NCBI RefSeq assembly: GCF_000276665.1
Contig: NW_004955466.1
Span: forward strand, 12,552,270-12,616,269
Direction: 5' to 3'
Length of the DNA: 64,000 bases
Source of the DNA: Chinchilla lanigera
Taxonomy: Eukaryota; Chordata; Mammalia; Rodentia; Chinchillidae
Shown: piece by piece, positions 21,246 through 32,780 of the stretch
How positions within the stretch are numbered: position 1 is the first letter of the stretch
Layout of the letters: each line of letters opens with the position of its first letter
Program-made: the position numbers and the translations under genes
Notes under the pieces: model-generated
Database searches by the model: none
Told to the model about the DNA's origin: nothing
The model's input: the letters and a program-made list of their open reading frames with translations, nothing else

Positions 21246-22900
21246 TTGCTGTGCTTCCTCTCTGCTCAATCAGCTACCATTAACCCTCATTATTTCATTG
21301 TGGCGCTCATTACAGGGCTCTCTCAGATGCCACTGGAGCTGAATCCTGGTCCTGCTCCAGTGGTTTTGTCAGGACCTGAAAGTGAGGCTGTGCCACTGCA
21401 ATTTCCCTTCATCAATTTGATAATGCAGCTCACTTTTTAATATTTGATCCACAAATTATTTAAGGTCCTTTCTTTTAATTCTCAAACATTAGTCCACATC
21501 TCTCTTCCCATTTTTTTTGTACCCTTCAAATTGTCCCTCACAGACATCCTGGGTAGTGTGTACGGTTTCTGGCTCAGAAACAACTCCTAGTGGTGCCTCC
21601 CAAGGTTATCCTCAATAACGAATCTTCATCACAATGTCATTGACTCCTCCCGCGAGCCGGCCCCGCGTGGAAAGCACCACATTCACCTCCCTGACCCCTC
21701 ACAGCCATCCAGGCTGGAAGATAGCGGGACTGTTTTTCCTCGGTTTTACACACAAAGAGAAACTGAGGCACAGAGAGGTTAAGAATGTTGCCTTAAAGAG
21801 GAAAATAAAGGGAAAGGAAAAGGAAGGGGAGGAGGAAGGAAGGTGCCCAAGACAGAGACCTGGGGCTAAAACTTTAAACTCAGCTTCTCACACCCTGTTC
21901 TTACTGCCTCTCCTGTATATTGCGGCCACATTCTCTGCTTTCTGCACATAAAATGTCCACGAGAAGAATCACCATTCTTTCCTGGTCTTCCTTTTCTTCT
22001 CTCATTGCCTTGACAGTGCCTCAAACATTTCTCATTTGTTCATTTATTTGGTTTTTTGGCTTCAACACCCCTCCTGCCCCCGTCTCTGGGCATTTTATAC
22101 TACTACAGCTGGGAGCATTTATTTGTTTTTTTGTAAAGATTTTGGCTTTCTCCTTTCCTTTGTGTTTTTTTTTTTTGGTATCATTTCTTAAACACACCCT
22201 GCCATTCTCTTATCCCTTCCCATGCCAGGAGGGCTTTCATCAACTTCATCACTCTTCCGTATTTATTTCTTCTTATGAAGTGTTTGGTCATGTGCTAGAT
22301 ACCTCTGTAAAGTATCCCTCATTTGCATAAATTATTTTCAGTTATTTCCTCTCATTAGTAAAGTAGTTTTACTCCTTGCGTAGCTCTTGCACTTTTTTGG
22401 CCGATGCCCTGTGGGCACTGTTAGCAGGGTGCCACACAGGTCACCTTGCGGCGATCTGTCCTTATTGAGAGGTTCTAGGTGTCTGGATTTTGGGTCCTTT
22501 TGATTTGCTTCCTATACCTCCCCTTTTCCAAAAACCTCATTTGAAGTCCCTTCTTGTTCCTCTTTTCCTAGAATCTTAAGTAGGAAATGAGAATTGGGCA
22601 CTCTTTCTCTTTCTCCTTCCCAGTGCACTCTGGTGACCATGCATGTGCCCACACAAATCTTATTTATCTTGCAAATTTCCAGACTATGTGTTTAAGAAAA
22701 GGAAAAAGGAAAGATGAAAAGAAACCTACCCTGCAGTCTCATTCTCTTTCTATACTGACTAGAATGCTGGGGCTCTCTCATAACACAATTTCCTATTCCT
22801 ATTCAGCCTCACTTTTCTGTCCTAGCCTTTTTCCCGTTTAGTGCATCTCCCTCACTTCCCAGTAGACGCTGCCATTTGCACTTCTGGGCCATGTGGATAC
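21246..22900. other. unique sequence, no gene seen
   Basis: Pyrimidine-rich in parts, which gives a 136-codon plus frame at 21920-22330 rich in Phe, Ser, Leu and Pro. No domain, no splice-site support. A small MIR fragment lies at about 21725-21800 ('agagaaactgaggcacagag', then 'aggttaag', minus strand). A local CpG-rich bit is at 21646-21670 ('cccgcgagccggccccgcgt'). Confidence 0.45.
21725..21800 (-). mobile_element. MIR fragment, minus strand
   Basis: 'ggttttacacacaaagagaa' then 'actgaggcacagagaggtta' is the antisense MIR core. The rest of the element is not recognisable. Confidence 0.6.
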
Positions 22901-22904
22901 CCTG

Positions 22905-23155
22905 GAAAAGATCAAATGTTTGGAGCAAGACAGCACTGGTTTTGAATCTGGCCCTTTGTTTACCATCCTGTGTGACTTCGAATAAACCTCTGAATGTCTT
23001 CCAGATGACTTTCTCATCTCAGTAGTAAGAACATCTACCCTGTGGTTGTTGTTAGTATCAGAGGAAATGAAGACAAATGTGTAGCACAATGTTTGACATA
23101 GCAGATGCTCCATAAGTGGAGGCCGTGGTTATTAGTGCTGTCATTATTATTTATT
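22905..23155 (+). mobile_element. MIR SINE, plus strand
   Basis: Runs through the whole MIR order: 'gcactggttttgaatctggc', 'ctgtgtgacttcgaataaac', 'ctctgaatgtcttccagatg', 'caatgtttgacatagcagat', 'gctccataagtgg'. Confidence 0.75.
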
Positions 23156-23286
23156 GTTAATGACCTTCTGGATTTACATTCTGGAACTTAGATTTAATTA
23201 GTTGGCCTCCTTCATTTATACTTCTCTAGGTAGTTCTTTGCATTTTCTGTTCTTTTTCTCTCTTTTTCAATTCTTTGTGTCAAGCC

Positions 23287-23582
23287 TTTTGCCTGTCAAG
23301 ATTTATTGTGGAGAACAGAAGTTAATTCTTTCTCACTTCTGGAGGTTAAAAGCCTGAAGTAAAAGTGGTGGAAGGGCCATGCTCCCGCTGAAAGCTTTAG
23401 GGAAGCTTTCCTCCCTGCTTCTTCCCAGCTTCTGGTGGTTGCTGGAATCCTGTGTCCCCTGGATTGAGCATGCTCGCTCCAATCTGTCTCCATCCACGTG
23501 CGGCACTCTCCCGCTGTATTTCTGTCTCTGTCTGGCAGGACATGGGTGACTGAATTTGGGACACAATTCAACCCACAACAGT
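23287..23582 (-). mobile_element. MLT1-type MaLR LTR, minus strand
   Basis: Antisense LTR: 'cacttctggaggttaaaagc', 'gggccatgctcccgctgaaa', 'cagcttctggtggttgctgg', 'cacaattcaacccacaaca' at the right edge. It explains the 130- and 102-codon minus frames, which are therefore not genes. Confidence 0.78.
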
Positions 23583-24197
23583 GGAGGAAAGAAATGGGAT
23601 GAGTGAACACTGATCTGATGTGAGAATGAGAGTGAGGCCACACCACCAGGTGCCCAAACTGCACAGTGGTCACGCGACTGTCTACCACATTAGCCTTCCC
23701 TGCTGATCATGTGAGGACAGAGACTGGTGCTGAGGTCTGGGGAGTGGGGTCCAATTGGACAGAAGGTGTCTGGGCTCAACGACAAACACCTGCTTTATTG
23801 GAGAGAGACAACTGCAGTATGTCGATTAGCCTCCTGAGCAGCGATGGGCAGATGACACAAGAGGCCTGGGTGGATGTCCCCAGTGAGGAGTTAGTAGTAG
23901 CTCTCATGAACACTGAGAGTCTCATACGTCTTATGGGTTCGTGTATCATGAATATTAGTGTTACTTGGTCTTTCTATTCTTCATCTTTTTAAAAAAAAAC
24001 TTTTATTCTTTTGCCATCTTCTTCCTTTAATCATATTTTATCTTTTTGATCTAGAAAATAAGTAGCACACATTTCTTATGTGTGTCTAAATATGTTTTCC
24101 ATTTGTGTATGACATATATCTCTATGTATTTAATAATCTTATATGTTTCATACATACTATTTATTTTCTTGTTCTTTGTAGAAGTATTGAATATTCT

Positions 24198-24578
24198 TGT
24201 TATGGCTTGTGTCTAGATGTCCCCCAGAACCTCATTCAGTCAGAGGTGGGGCTTTTCAGAGGTGGTTGGATCTGTAGTATGTCATGCTGGGATTGATTCA
24301 TGGTGCAGCGCTAGGATGAAGGGCACTAGAATTAAGGATGTGAGTGCTACCTTCCCTGAGTAGCCTGGTATGGGTCAGAAAGAGCTGTAGTTATCCCTTG
24401 CTTGGTTTTCTACCTTCTACGCACCAGGAACTGTGATGTGTGTCTGTCATGCCACCCTGCCTTGGAGCCAGCCAATTATGGACTGAAACCTCTATAAACT
24501 GTGAGTTAAGTAAACTTTTCCTTCCTTAACTTTGGGTGTTGAGTATTTTTCTGAGCAATAAAAAAAGTAACTAAGACA
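24198..24578 (+). mobile_element. MaLR-type solo LTR (family A), plus strand
   Basis: Starts 'tgttatggcttgtgtctaga' and ends 'aaaaaagtaactaagaca', 381 bp. It aligns along its length with 1469-1870 (opposite strand) and 35098-35441. Near the 3' end are 'actgtgagttaagtaaactt' and 'ctgagcaataaaaaaagtaa', the usual MaLR tail. The flanks 'attct' and 'attac' agree only partly, so the target duplication is eroded or the edge is off by a base. Confidence 0.85.
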
Positions 24579-25059
24579 ATTACCAAACAATACACCAAAC
24601 ATACAGCACAAGCATTTAAATATCAGAAAACCTTCCCTGAGTCCTTACTATGTAATGTAATGTGAGCGTATGGGGTTGTTAAGAAAGCAAGCAGATCCTC
24701 ACAACTCAAGAATGAGGTAGCCATTAACTTATCTCATTCATAAGATTTTGGTACCCAGAGGTGCGGTGAATTAGTTTGAGACTTGATGCAGGGTAGGAGG
24801 AGAATGGAGCCTAGGAGTGTGTTGGTCTGAAGGGATGGAAAGGCAATAAAGGAAGTTGGTATTAGAAGCTGAAGGGTAGTGGGAGGTTTGAGAACATGGC
24901 CTCAAGTAATGTGAAAAACAGGAAATTCACCTAAGGAGTGCTCTAGCTAGGGGTATTTTCTGGAATAATATTGCCTGATTTTTTCTGTACAGTTACAGTA
25001 AGAGGAGCTAGAAGAGCTAAAGAATGTATGTATATACAGGATAGTTAACATAATTGTTC
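24579..25059. other. unique sequence, no gene seen
   Basis: AT-rich unique DNA without long frames or recognised repeats. Confidence 0.45.
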
Positions 25060-25314
25060 TACTGTCTTCTATTTCTTTGCTGAAAGAAACTGTCAGTGAG
25101 TCCTTGATTGATCAATATTGCATGTCTCTATTTGTTTTCATGAGAAACCACTTTGAAGATACCAATATGTAACACAAGAAGCATTGTTAATTTCCTACCA
25201 CTTTGTTTGTAACTCTGTCTTGTCTGTCTTGTTCTTTTGCTATTTTGTAAAAGGTTGTCTGTCTGTCAGTGTTTTCCTCCTTTTATTTTTAAAAAAAAAA
25301 AAAAAAAAAAAAAA
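25060..25314 (+). mobile_element. short 5'-truncated retroposon with poly(A), probable L1 3' end
   Basis: A ~230-bp body ends 'gttttcctccttttattttt' and runs into 24 consecutive A (25291-25314). The same body occurs on the opposite strand at 46216-46420 and, less clearly, at the 3' end of the minus-strand L1 near 49380-49500. Sharing with an L1 3' end suggests an L1 3' UTR type rather than a processed gene copy. The 5' edge is uncertain. Confidence 0.65.
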
Positions 25315-25459
25315 GAAGCTGGAACTTGCTGGACTTGAAAATAGAATTCTTTCTCAGTCCTAGCTTCTCCAGATGCAAACAATTCTCAAATTAGAAAGCT
25401 CCTCAGGCCAAAGAACACATCCAAGAGAGTAGTATCAGATCCTTTGTAACGACTGAGGA

Positions 25460-25622
25460 GAGAGCTGGACATGGTAGCACGTACCTGTAATGCCAGCACT
25501 CAGGGGGTTGAGGCAGGAGGATCACTGGGAGTTGGAAGTCAGCCTGGGCTACCTAGTGAGTTCAAGGACAACCTGAACCATATAATGAGATTCTTTGTCA
25601 ACAAAATAAAGAACAAAACAAA
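25460..25622 (+). mobile_element. B1 SINE (7SL derived), plus strand
   Basis: Begins 'gctggacatggtagcacgta', then 'ctgtaatgccagcactcagg', 'gaggcaggaggatcactggg' and 'cagcctgggctacctagtga', and ends in an A-rich tail with AAC units. This is full B1 order, without an ID half. It includes RNA polymerase III promoter boxes. Confidence 0.9.
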
Positions 25623-26519
25623 ACAAGCAAAAGCCCCCAGAATAGAAAAATAAAGACTTCAGAAAGATTATGGCAGTACCTAGAACATACAGGCCAGAGG
25701 GCCTGGAATGCTCTAAATAAAGAGTGCCTCCTAGATGCACCTCACTAAGCCAATGGCTTCTAAGCCCCTTGAGGATGTGTATTTCAGCAGCCTCACGGGG
25801 AACCCGTGTAGGAAGGACTTACATTGAAGAGATGCACAGTTGTGGCTTTGGCTAATGTACTGAACACCAATAAGACTTATATGAAACTCACAAAATTCTT
25901 AACAGAAAATTGTTCTAGTGGAATCACCACCAACTTGGCCTAAAGAGACAGAAAAAAGAACCTTGATGTGTAAAGGAAAGAGAATTTGGGGAATCTCAGG
26001 AGAATGCATTCTCATGTAGCAAGACTACAACATTTGCAAAAGACAGACTCTTGAAGTTTTAAAACACGATTCCCTCATTCTTTGACACTTTCCTCTTGGG
26101 AGCTGTGCATGGCCGCACACCCTTCCCTGTGTATTTGTGCACGGTGCTTACTTGCTGTGCCATTCTCTGGTTGCCCCAGAAAGAAACTGGCACTTTTCTT
26201 TCTGTCCGTAGGGACACTACTTGCTTTTGGAATCCAGCTGTGGTGACTTAGGGTAGATTTAAAGGCCTAAGGAAAAGCCTGCACCAAGGAAGTGCAGTCC
26301 TGCTCCACGGCCCTCTTGAACCCCTATGTAACAGTCACTTTCTGTCATGCACATTGGCCCCTCCACCCTCATGCTGGACATCCCAGCTAACAAAGCACGG
26401 AGCACACATTAGCTGTTCCTCCTAATTCCTGCCCAAGTGGCAGATTTGTGAATAAAATACATGACCATTGCCTTAAGCCACAAGTTTTGGAGTGATTTGT
26501 TCTATAGGAATAGACAACT
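25623..26519. other. unique sequence, no gene seen
   Basis: Mixed unique DNA with only short frames. No repeat family is recognised. Confidence 0.45.
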
Positions 26520-26645
26520 GGAGTGTTCCACTTAAAAGACAGAAAATTGAGACAGTAATTAGCTATGTGCCTGAGGCCACAAAGCTAGCAAGTGACACGC
26601 ATACTTCGCAGGCTAGGCTTTTAGTCCCTTCACTGCAGCACTTGT
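26520..26645 (-). mobile_element. MIR SINE, minus strand
   Basis: 'gacagaaaattgagacagta', 'gaggccacaaagctagcaag', 'tgacacgcatacttcgcagg' follow the antisense MIR core. Confidence 0.62.
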
Positions 26646-26789
26646 TTTGTGTCCATACCATCTCCACCAACCGACCTTCCAACTGTTATTTGCTTACCTC
26701 TGAGGACTGACAGAGTGCTCTACTATGTAATGGACATCCTGGTTTACCTGCACACTGTGAGCCTGGGCCCTATCCCTGCTCCCAGTCCC

Positions 26790-27190
26790 TGTGCTGGCAA
26801 AGTTCAGCTTTCGACCTATAAGACTGAAAGCTAGGCACCAGAGCAGAGTGAATCCGCCACCTTCCGCTCTTGTGAGGCTGCACTGTGGGACCCGAGGCCG
26901 CAGCGTCTCCAGTGTCCAGGCAGCGAGGTCTTCAGTCACAGGTTCCGCTCTCACAGTCCACCCACGCGCCTCCTTTTGTTTCCTGAGCTGTGTAATTCCT
27001 GCCGGTGTTTTCCTTGCATTTACTCGTTCCTAATTATTTCATCTGTTTCACTCTCCGACCTCTCCACTCTCACTCGTAAATGCTCAGTGCAGCTCTTCTG
27101 TTTTTCTCATTTTTCCCAGAAGTCTCTGCCCTTCCGTCTTCTCCTTTTACAGCCTGAGTCTTCTCTGTGTTTACGTGCGGGGTTGTTACT
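26790..27190. other. weak CpG-enriched stretch
   Basis: About 16 CpG dinucleotides in roughly 400 bp, for example 'acccgaggccgcagcgtctc' and 'ccacccacgcgcctcc', against a nearly CpG-free background. The GC content is only moderate, so this is below usual CpG-island criteria. Opposing frames of 80-90 codons lie here but none is recognisable. Confidence 0.4.
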
Positions 27191-27544
27191 GGCTGAGTCC
27201 TTCATTCATGTAACCTGGCCCACCTGTGTCAGCCTCCTCTTCTGACATGAAGTGGACTGTCTGCAGAAATAGGTTTTCTTGTCTTTACAAAGTTTATATA
27301 AAAATTTTTTTAAAAGGTCGAAACACAAGGGACTTGTTCCTTTAAAATCCTAAATGAGTTTTTTACCTTGCTCACCTTTGGATTTATGGTCATTCAGCTG
27401 ACCTCCTTACTCTGTCTGCCCACCCCACCATCCGCCCATTCTCTGCCTTGTGTTTTTGGTGGCTTCATCTAACCATTCCCATTTTTAATTGAGAAGTACC
27501 TTGTGAGGATTTTCTCCCTCATGCACACACTCTAGGTATGTATT

Positions 27545-27668
27545 TTTTTGTTTGTTTGTTTGTTTGTTTTGTTTTTTTCTTTTTCTTTTTTCTGGTACCG
27601 GGAATTGAACTCACAACCTCGCACTTGCCAGGCAGGTGCTGTGCCGCTGAGCTAAATCCTCAGCCCCC
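27545..27668 (-). mobile_element. ID SINE, minus strand
   Basis: Antisense ID body 'ggtaccgggaattgaactca', 'cttgccaggcaggtgctgtg', 'gctgagctaaatcctcagcc'. The tail is a long TTTG-rich run on the left. Flanks 'aggtatgtatt' (27534-27544) and 'aggtgtgtatt' (27669 on) form an 11-bp duplication with one mismatch. Confidence 0.92.
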
Positions 27669-28645
27669 AGGTGTGTATTTGAAATATGCTCTTACTTTCC
27701 CCAAAAGGTTAGCACATCACAATGTCCTTTTAACCTGAGCTTTTTTTATTGTTATCATTTTTGAATAACCAAATATTTAATGTTGGCCTGCTACACCGAA
27801 CTGCCACAAAATTGTTTTTGTCAGCCGACGCTTTTTCTTTGGAATAGATTTTTTCCAAAAGCTTAGTTTTGTTGATGATTTGAAACTGTTTTATTTCTTG
27901 GAATTTAAATGACTATGACTGAATGATACCCGGTGGGTTCACCCAATTCCATTACAGAGCTCCTACCCTGATAGTGCTTCATGGGAGTGCTCTCACCCAA
28001 GTTGAATGAAGCCTCCTCCCAGATCTTCCCTGAGAGGCTTTCCTGCTGCCCGCCCCTCACCAACTTGGCTTAGCCTTTCTTATCTTCTACTGAGGCCGTA
28101 ATGGAAGATAAAGGTGACAAGCTAGCACATTCTGCCTTGCTTTTCTTACTGGGCCACCTCACCCTGCTTTGCTCCTTCTCTTCTTCATCCTGCCTCCTTG
28201 TCAGCTTTATTCAGTCTCTCTTCTTCAGTGTTCCCAGCTGCTGCTGGCCATGCATGGTTTCCAAACCTCGGAGGGAATCAGAGGGAAAGGCAGGATTGAG
28301 CCCAACTGAATGTTCAGTTCTCTCCTTTTTCCTGCTGGCTTTGAAGTTCCTGCTTTCCTGCAGGGTGCTTACATCTTGTGTTCAGGGCGTGCATATACCA
28401 TCACTTTCTCCTGCTCCCTGTGGGTTAGTGCTTAACTGCTACAATGAGTCTTAGGTTAGCTTACTTACTGTAAATTATGTCTGCTCCCTACCCTTCCCCA
28501 AATAAGAGGCCAGTTCATGCTTCCTGGTTTTTCTATTATATGTAACAATTCATATAATAAACTTACGCAACATCCAAATGTCCATTTCTCACTCCCTTGC
28601 ATTAGAATAGTAGCCTATTTAGGGGTATTGGAAACTGTTAGAGTC
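27669..28645. other. unique sequence, no gene seen
   Basis: A 117-codon plus frame (28101-28454) is Leu/Ser-rich in pyrimidine-rich DNA and shows no domain. No promoter or repeat is recognised. Confidence 0.45.
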
Positions 28646-28745
28646 TGGGTTGTGAATGTAGCTCAGTGGTACAGCAGCTGGCTGGCCTTGGTGAGGCCCT
28701 GCGTCTGATGCAAGCCGTGGGAGGAGAGAAAAAAGAAAGGAAAAG
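28646..28745 (+). mobile_element. ID SINE, plus strand, diverged
   Basis: 'tgggttgtgaatgtagctca' and 'gtggtacagcagctggctgg' followed by 'gtgaggccctgcgtctgatg' and an A/G-rich tail. Box A is retained; the body is more diverged than the copies with perfect duplications. Confidence 0.75.
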
Positions 28746-28826
28746 AAAGTCAGTTACAGTCTTACAGTCTATGGGCTCTGCTTTTGTTCTGAGATGATGA
28801 CAATCAACTTTTTCTTGTAAACTTGC

Positions 28827-28885
28827 ATGTAAACTTGTTTCACAAAAGAAGGGAAAGTTGCTACAAATGCATGATGGTGCCAGGT
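28827..28885 (+). repeat. 59-bp perfect direct repeat, copy 1
   Basis: Identical over 59 bp to 29901-29959, starting 'atgtaaacttgtttcacaaa' and ending 'gcatgatggtgccaggt'. Homology stops abruptly on both sides. In this copy the end forms a strong 5' splice-site-like sequence, 'ccaggtaagta'. It does not match any repeat family I know. Confidence 0.95.
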
Positions 28886-29298
28886 AAGTAAGTTTTTCTT
28901 ACTTTCTCTGTCTTTCAGTGTCCTAAAAGTATTTTTTGTTATGCAATTTTGAAATTACAATATAAGAAATACACGACTAACTCAGTGTCAAAAATAGTTA
29001 AATGAAAATTCAATGGCAATGTCTGTATTTGGATCTTATATGACAATAGCTTATATAAAGGCTGGCTCAAGGAGAGTGAATAACTTTTGTGGATATTAAC
29101 TGGTGGAAGATATTTTTTTACTTTTTTGTTCACAGGAAAAATTGAAGGGGAAATGCAAGGAATAGTTTCCTTTCCCATTTGTTTCCAGTGAAAGTTACAT
29201 GACTATTTTTGTTCTCAATGTAATTTTGATATAGGGGCAATTTATAACATCTGCTAGATGTTAGATACACTGTGTTTATTTTCTCCAAAACTGGAGAA

Positions 29299-29871
29299 TG
29301 AATTCTAAGGAATAACAGAAGTTAAGGATAGGAAAAAAATTTATTGAGGAGATAGCTCTTAAGAGGCAGGAGGGAACCTGGGTTGCCTCAGACTCTACTT
29401 CACAGAGGAGGTTTTACAGAGCAAGATCACGGGATGGGTATGACATGGGTCAAAACTATGATTAACCAATAAGGTTGCAAGTAGAACAGCTGAGGTCATG
29501 TTGATCCAGTGGCAAAGCAGTCCACATAGCAAGTGTTCATGGAAAGAAGAAGGACCTTTTTAGGAAGAGATGGGTCAAGTAGTTCTGGTCATCTACCTGG
29601 GTGAATGATGTCTGTCTAGACTTTATTGGACCAGGTGATACCAGTCATAGTATAATCTTCAATTTATTGCTTACCCCTTGGGGAAGCATGTAGGCCTGGG
29701 CATTCTGCTTTTATCCTGAGGCCTGGCCTTTACAGATGCACCTCCAGCCACAGTTGGGATGTGTGCTCATCTTCTGCACTGACTGCCTTGAGGGCACAGC
29801 CCTGCCTGACTGTGTACAATATTTCTACCTGACTTAGCTGTCTAAAATACCTTCATACTGGCTGCCCCACA
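29299..29871 (-). mobile_element. ERV-type LTR (family C), minus strand
   Basis: On the minus strand it begins 'tgtggggcagccagtatgaa' and, near its 3' end, has 'tgtaaaacctcctctgtgaa', 'tctgaggcaacccaggttcc' and the polyadenylation signal in 'ctcctcaataaatttttttc'. A TG start, CA end, single AATAAA and about 570-bp length are LTR hallmarks. No target duplication is clear and no internal proviral region adjoins it. Confidence 0.68.
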
Positions 29872-29900
29872 GAAGCAAATGAATCTCTATGAGGAGGGAT

Positions 29901-29959
29901 ATGTAAACTTGTTTCACAAAAGAAGGGAAAGTTGCTACAAATGCATGATGGTGCCAGGT
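29901..29959 (+). repeat. 59-bp perfect direct repeat, copy 2
   Basis: Second copy of 28827-28885, 1,074 bp downstream in the same orientation and just outside the family C LTR. Here the end reads 'ccaggtcagta', so the splice-donor-like match is weaker. Confidence 0.95.
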
Positions 29960-30980
29960 CAGTACCCCACTGAGAGTCACCCAGAGAGCACTTCATTCTG
30001 TCTGGACCCCAAGATGGGCACATGACTACATGTGAGTCAGAGGCTTGCAAGCATTATTTCCCAGATGTTGGGAAGTGTCTTCGGTCTACTGTGTAGACAA
30101 CAATGTCAGACCCAATAGATTATCCTATTAATTTATTATAGATTGAGTTGCCTTTGCCTCTGGGCATTCTCATGTTCAAGTGGGGCTTTTGCCAAAAAAA
30201 TGAGTGCTGCCTTAGTCTCCTCTTCGCTCACAGCTCTGGTTAGTCACAGATCTGCAGATCTCGACAATGCCCTCTTGCTTCTCAGTTTTGACTCAGCACC
30301 ATATGGCCTTTGACGAAGTCAGGCCACAGCTCCAGCTCAATAGCGTACCAGCATCAAAGCCTGAGGAAATGGCCCTTGTTTGTTCCTGTAGGTCATAGAG
30401 CTGTGATGGCAGCAGGGTATAGAGGCAAGAAGCATGTGTGAAAGAGGAAAACAAAATAAGCGGGGTGAGGGAAGGGAGGGGACATTCTAATAGATAAGAT
30501 GGCGCTGATTCTGAGCACTGTCTTCTGAGTCCATGAAAAATACTTTGTGCACATCCATTTCTTTCTAAAGATAAAGAAATTTCACCTGGATTTAACAGAA
30601 AGGAGGATCCGAAGTCTGGCTTCAATGAACATGATTTGGAATACTCAGTGAGTGTGTCCCGCAATGTTTCCCTAGCTTACTGCGGAGGTAAGGACACAGC
30701 CGAATCTTAGATGCTCCTCCTTAGAAATGAGAATGTCGGAATCTTCATGGCTGCAGTGGGGTAGCTGTTGTTTTGCTCACCCTGGGCTCTGTGTCCAAAG
30801 TCCCTTCATGCGTGCTATTTTGTAGCCTTCTTCCAGACAAGTATGGTGATGGTCTGATCTTTAAGGAAGAGAGGAGCCAAACATCTTCCACCTCTCACAT
30901 CAAACAAATTTCTCTCAATTCTTGTTGCATTTCAAAACTATTTTTTTTTTTAAAAGAGACAGTTGAAGGGAAAAAAATGG
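29960..30980. other. unique sequence, no gene seen
   Basis: Unique DNA. A 123-codon minus frame at 30293-30664 has no recognisable domain, and no acceptor/donor pair in phase stands out. Confidence 0.42.
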
Positions 30981-30984
30981 AAAC

Positions 30985-31158
30985 AGAACTTTTGTAAATT
31001 GGGAGGTGAAGAAAGGTTGAAGGGAGGGGAGGAGAATGGGAAAAACGCATTAAGATAAACACATTAAAATATTATGAAGAGGTACAAATTCCCCATGATT
31101 GCGGTCAGTATGTATGGCCAGCACGTATTAGTAAAAAATAAATTAATTAAAAAAATAC
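30985..31158 (+). mobile_element. L1 3' UTR fragment, plus strand
   Basis: 'aacttttgtaaattgggagg', 'aaaggttgaagggaggggag', 'gaggtacaaattccccatga' and an A-rich end match the 3' UTR of the plus-strand L1 at 58575-58735 ('ggttgaagggagggaagggg', 'aggtacaaattccctatgat'). Strongly 5' truncated. Confidence 0.78.
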
Positions 31159-32780
31159 ATAGCGGACTCTGGTGGCCCTGCCCTGCGCAGCTGGTGATTG
31201 GTGGCCCCACGCTGCTGCTCTGAAGCCTGCTGTGGCTGGGGAGGATGCCCTGCAGCCCGGGGCTGGGGTCTGGTGGGACGTGTGCAGTTGCTCCTTCTGC
31301 TCCATAGGAATGAGTCATTGCAAGCCTGCAGAAAGTACTCAAAGCCTTGTTTGCAAAGGTTGGAAGTTTGCCCCATACATCTGCATACCTCTCTCTCTCT
31401 GAATATTATTAGCTTTATTTAATCTTGAAAAAAAATCATTATTTTTCCAAAATTGCCCCTGGCTGGTCTGTCTTGCCTTAAAGAATTAGACAGCATGCGT
31501 TTGGGTTCTTCAGTATTATTTACAAAAGGAATTCTAAAATCTGTGTTGAGAAGCCACTTGAGGAAAATAAGTGTCCCTCCGTGGCAGACACAGTGGGAAA
31601 AACGACAAGATTTCAGAAGATCAGAAAAGCAAATATGTGTTCTCGAGTCTCCCAAAACCAGTGAAGGCCCATAGTGTGGCACAAGTTTTAAAAAGCACAA
31701 ACTTCCCCAAACTAGAATCAAAAGCCTCATTAGCAAAGATTTGCTGGGCACTGGTGAGATCCACAACATCCAGCACTGTGCCGCAGCTCACAGAATCCAT
31801 TGTGACTGTGACTTCTGACCTCTGACCCAGGGAAGGGGAGTGAAGGTGAATTTGCCTTCTGAAAAATAACCAATGCGCTGGGATTAGGGGTGGCTTTGGG
31901 CTTTAGCTTCAGGAAGAGTGGAGCTTTCTGTCTCTATGCCATATGATTTTTGGGAAGTTACTAACCTTCTCTAAGCCTTAGAAGGAAGACATTCATGACA
32001 GTTACTTAACTTCCAGAGTATCTGGGGTACAGATGCCAAAATACCTGTGAGTTGTGTTTTAAATCGCACTTAGTGTGTCAGCACTCATTAGCTATGAACA
32101 CGATTGTTTGACTACAGATTTCCTTTATGTGGGTCATGATTTGTGCCACGAGAGCTCTGCATTTTGGAAGCAGGGAATCACCCCTGGCTGATCGTTCTTA
32201 CACAAGAGGCCCCCAATTCTTGCTACTACCTGTTCTCTTCTGAAGCAGCTGGGGGGAGCTTCTTGCACAATGGGGCAAAGGCAACAGCACGCTTTTATTT
32301 GGGGCATGGAATTGAAAAGGTTATTGGTTGTGAAATACTAGAAAATTTATTTCTGTTTATCATGTAATGTTTGAGCAGGGAGCAGATTGTCAAGACCCCT
32401 GGGATTGGAAGGCAGAGCTATCAGTAGGGACTGGGGAACCATATAATTTTAGGAAATGTGTTTTCTTTTCATTCTTTTTTTAAGTCAAGCACAGCAGGAG
32501 ACACGAAAGCAATTTGTTGGTGAGTGGGGATGTTCCCTGAAGTAGGTTTGGGTCCCAGCTCATATGAAACATTTAAAGGATAAGCGTTTATTATTTAAAG
32601 AGGACAGTGAGTGTAGATTCTCTGTTTTTGCAACAGGTATGATGAGGTACATCACAGCATTATTGGAAATAGAATTATATGATTTGGGCTGTATTACTTT
32701 GCTTCCCCCTAAGAAGCCTGTATATGTTCAGACACTGAAGCAATGCAACCTGTTGGTGGTCACTTTGTACCATGAACTGT
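31159..32780. other. unique sequence with a MIR-like fragment
   Basis: No gene is evident. The 31160-31290 stretch is GC-rich, with frames on both strands and no domain. A MIR-like fragment on the plus strand lies at about 31900-32010 ('gggaagttactaaccttctc', 'taagccttagaaggaag'). Confidence 0.42.

Noticed and set aside
23296..23688. 130-codon minus frame
   Set aside because: Most of it lies inside an MLT1-type LTR.
25060..25314. Processed pseudogene of a host mRNA 3' UTR
   Set aside because: The poly(A) fits, but a second copy and similarity to an L1 3' end make an L1-derived segment more likely. Kept as a finding for testing.
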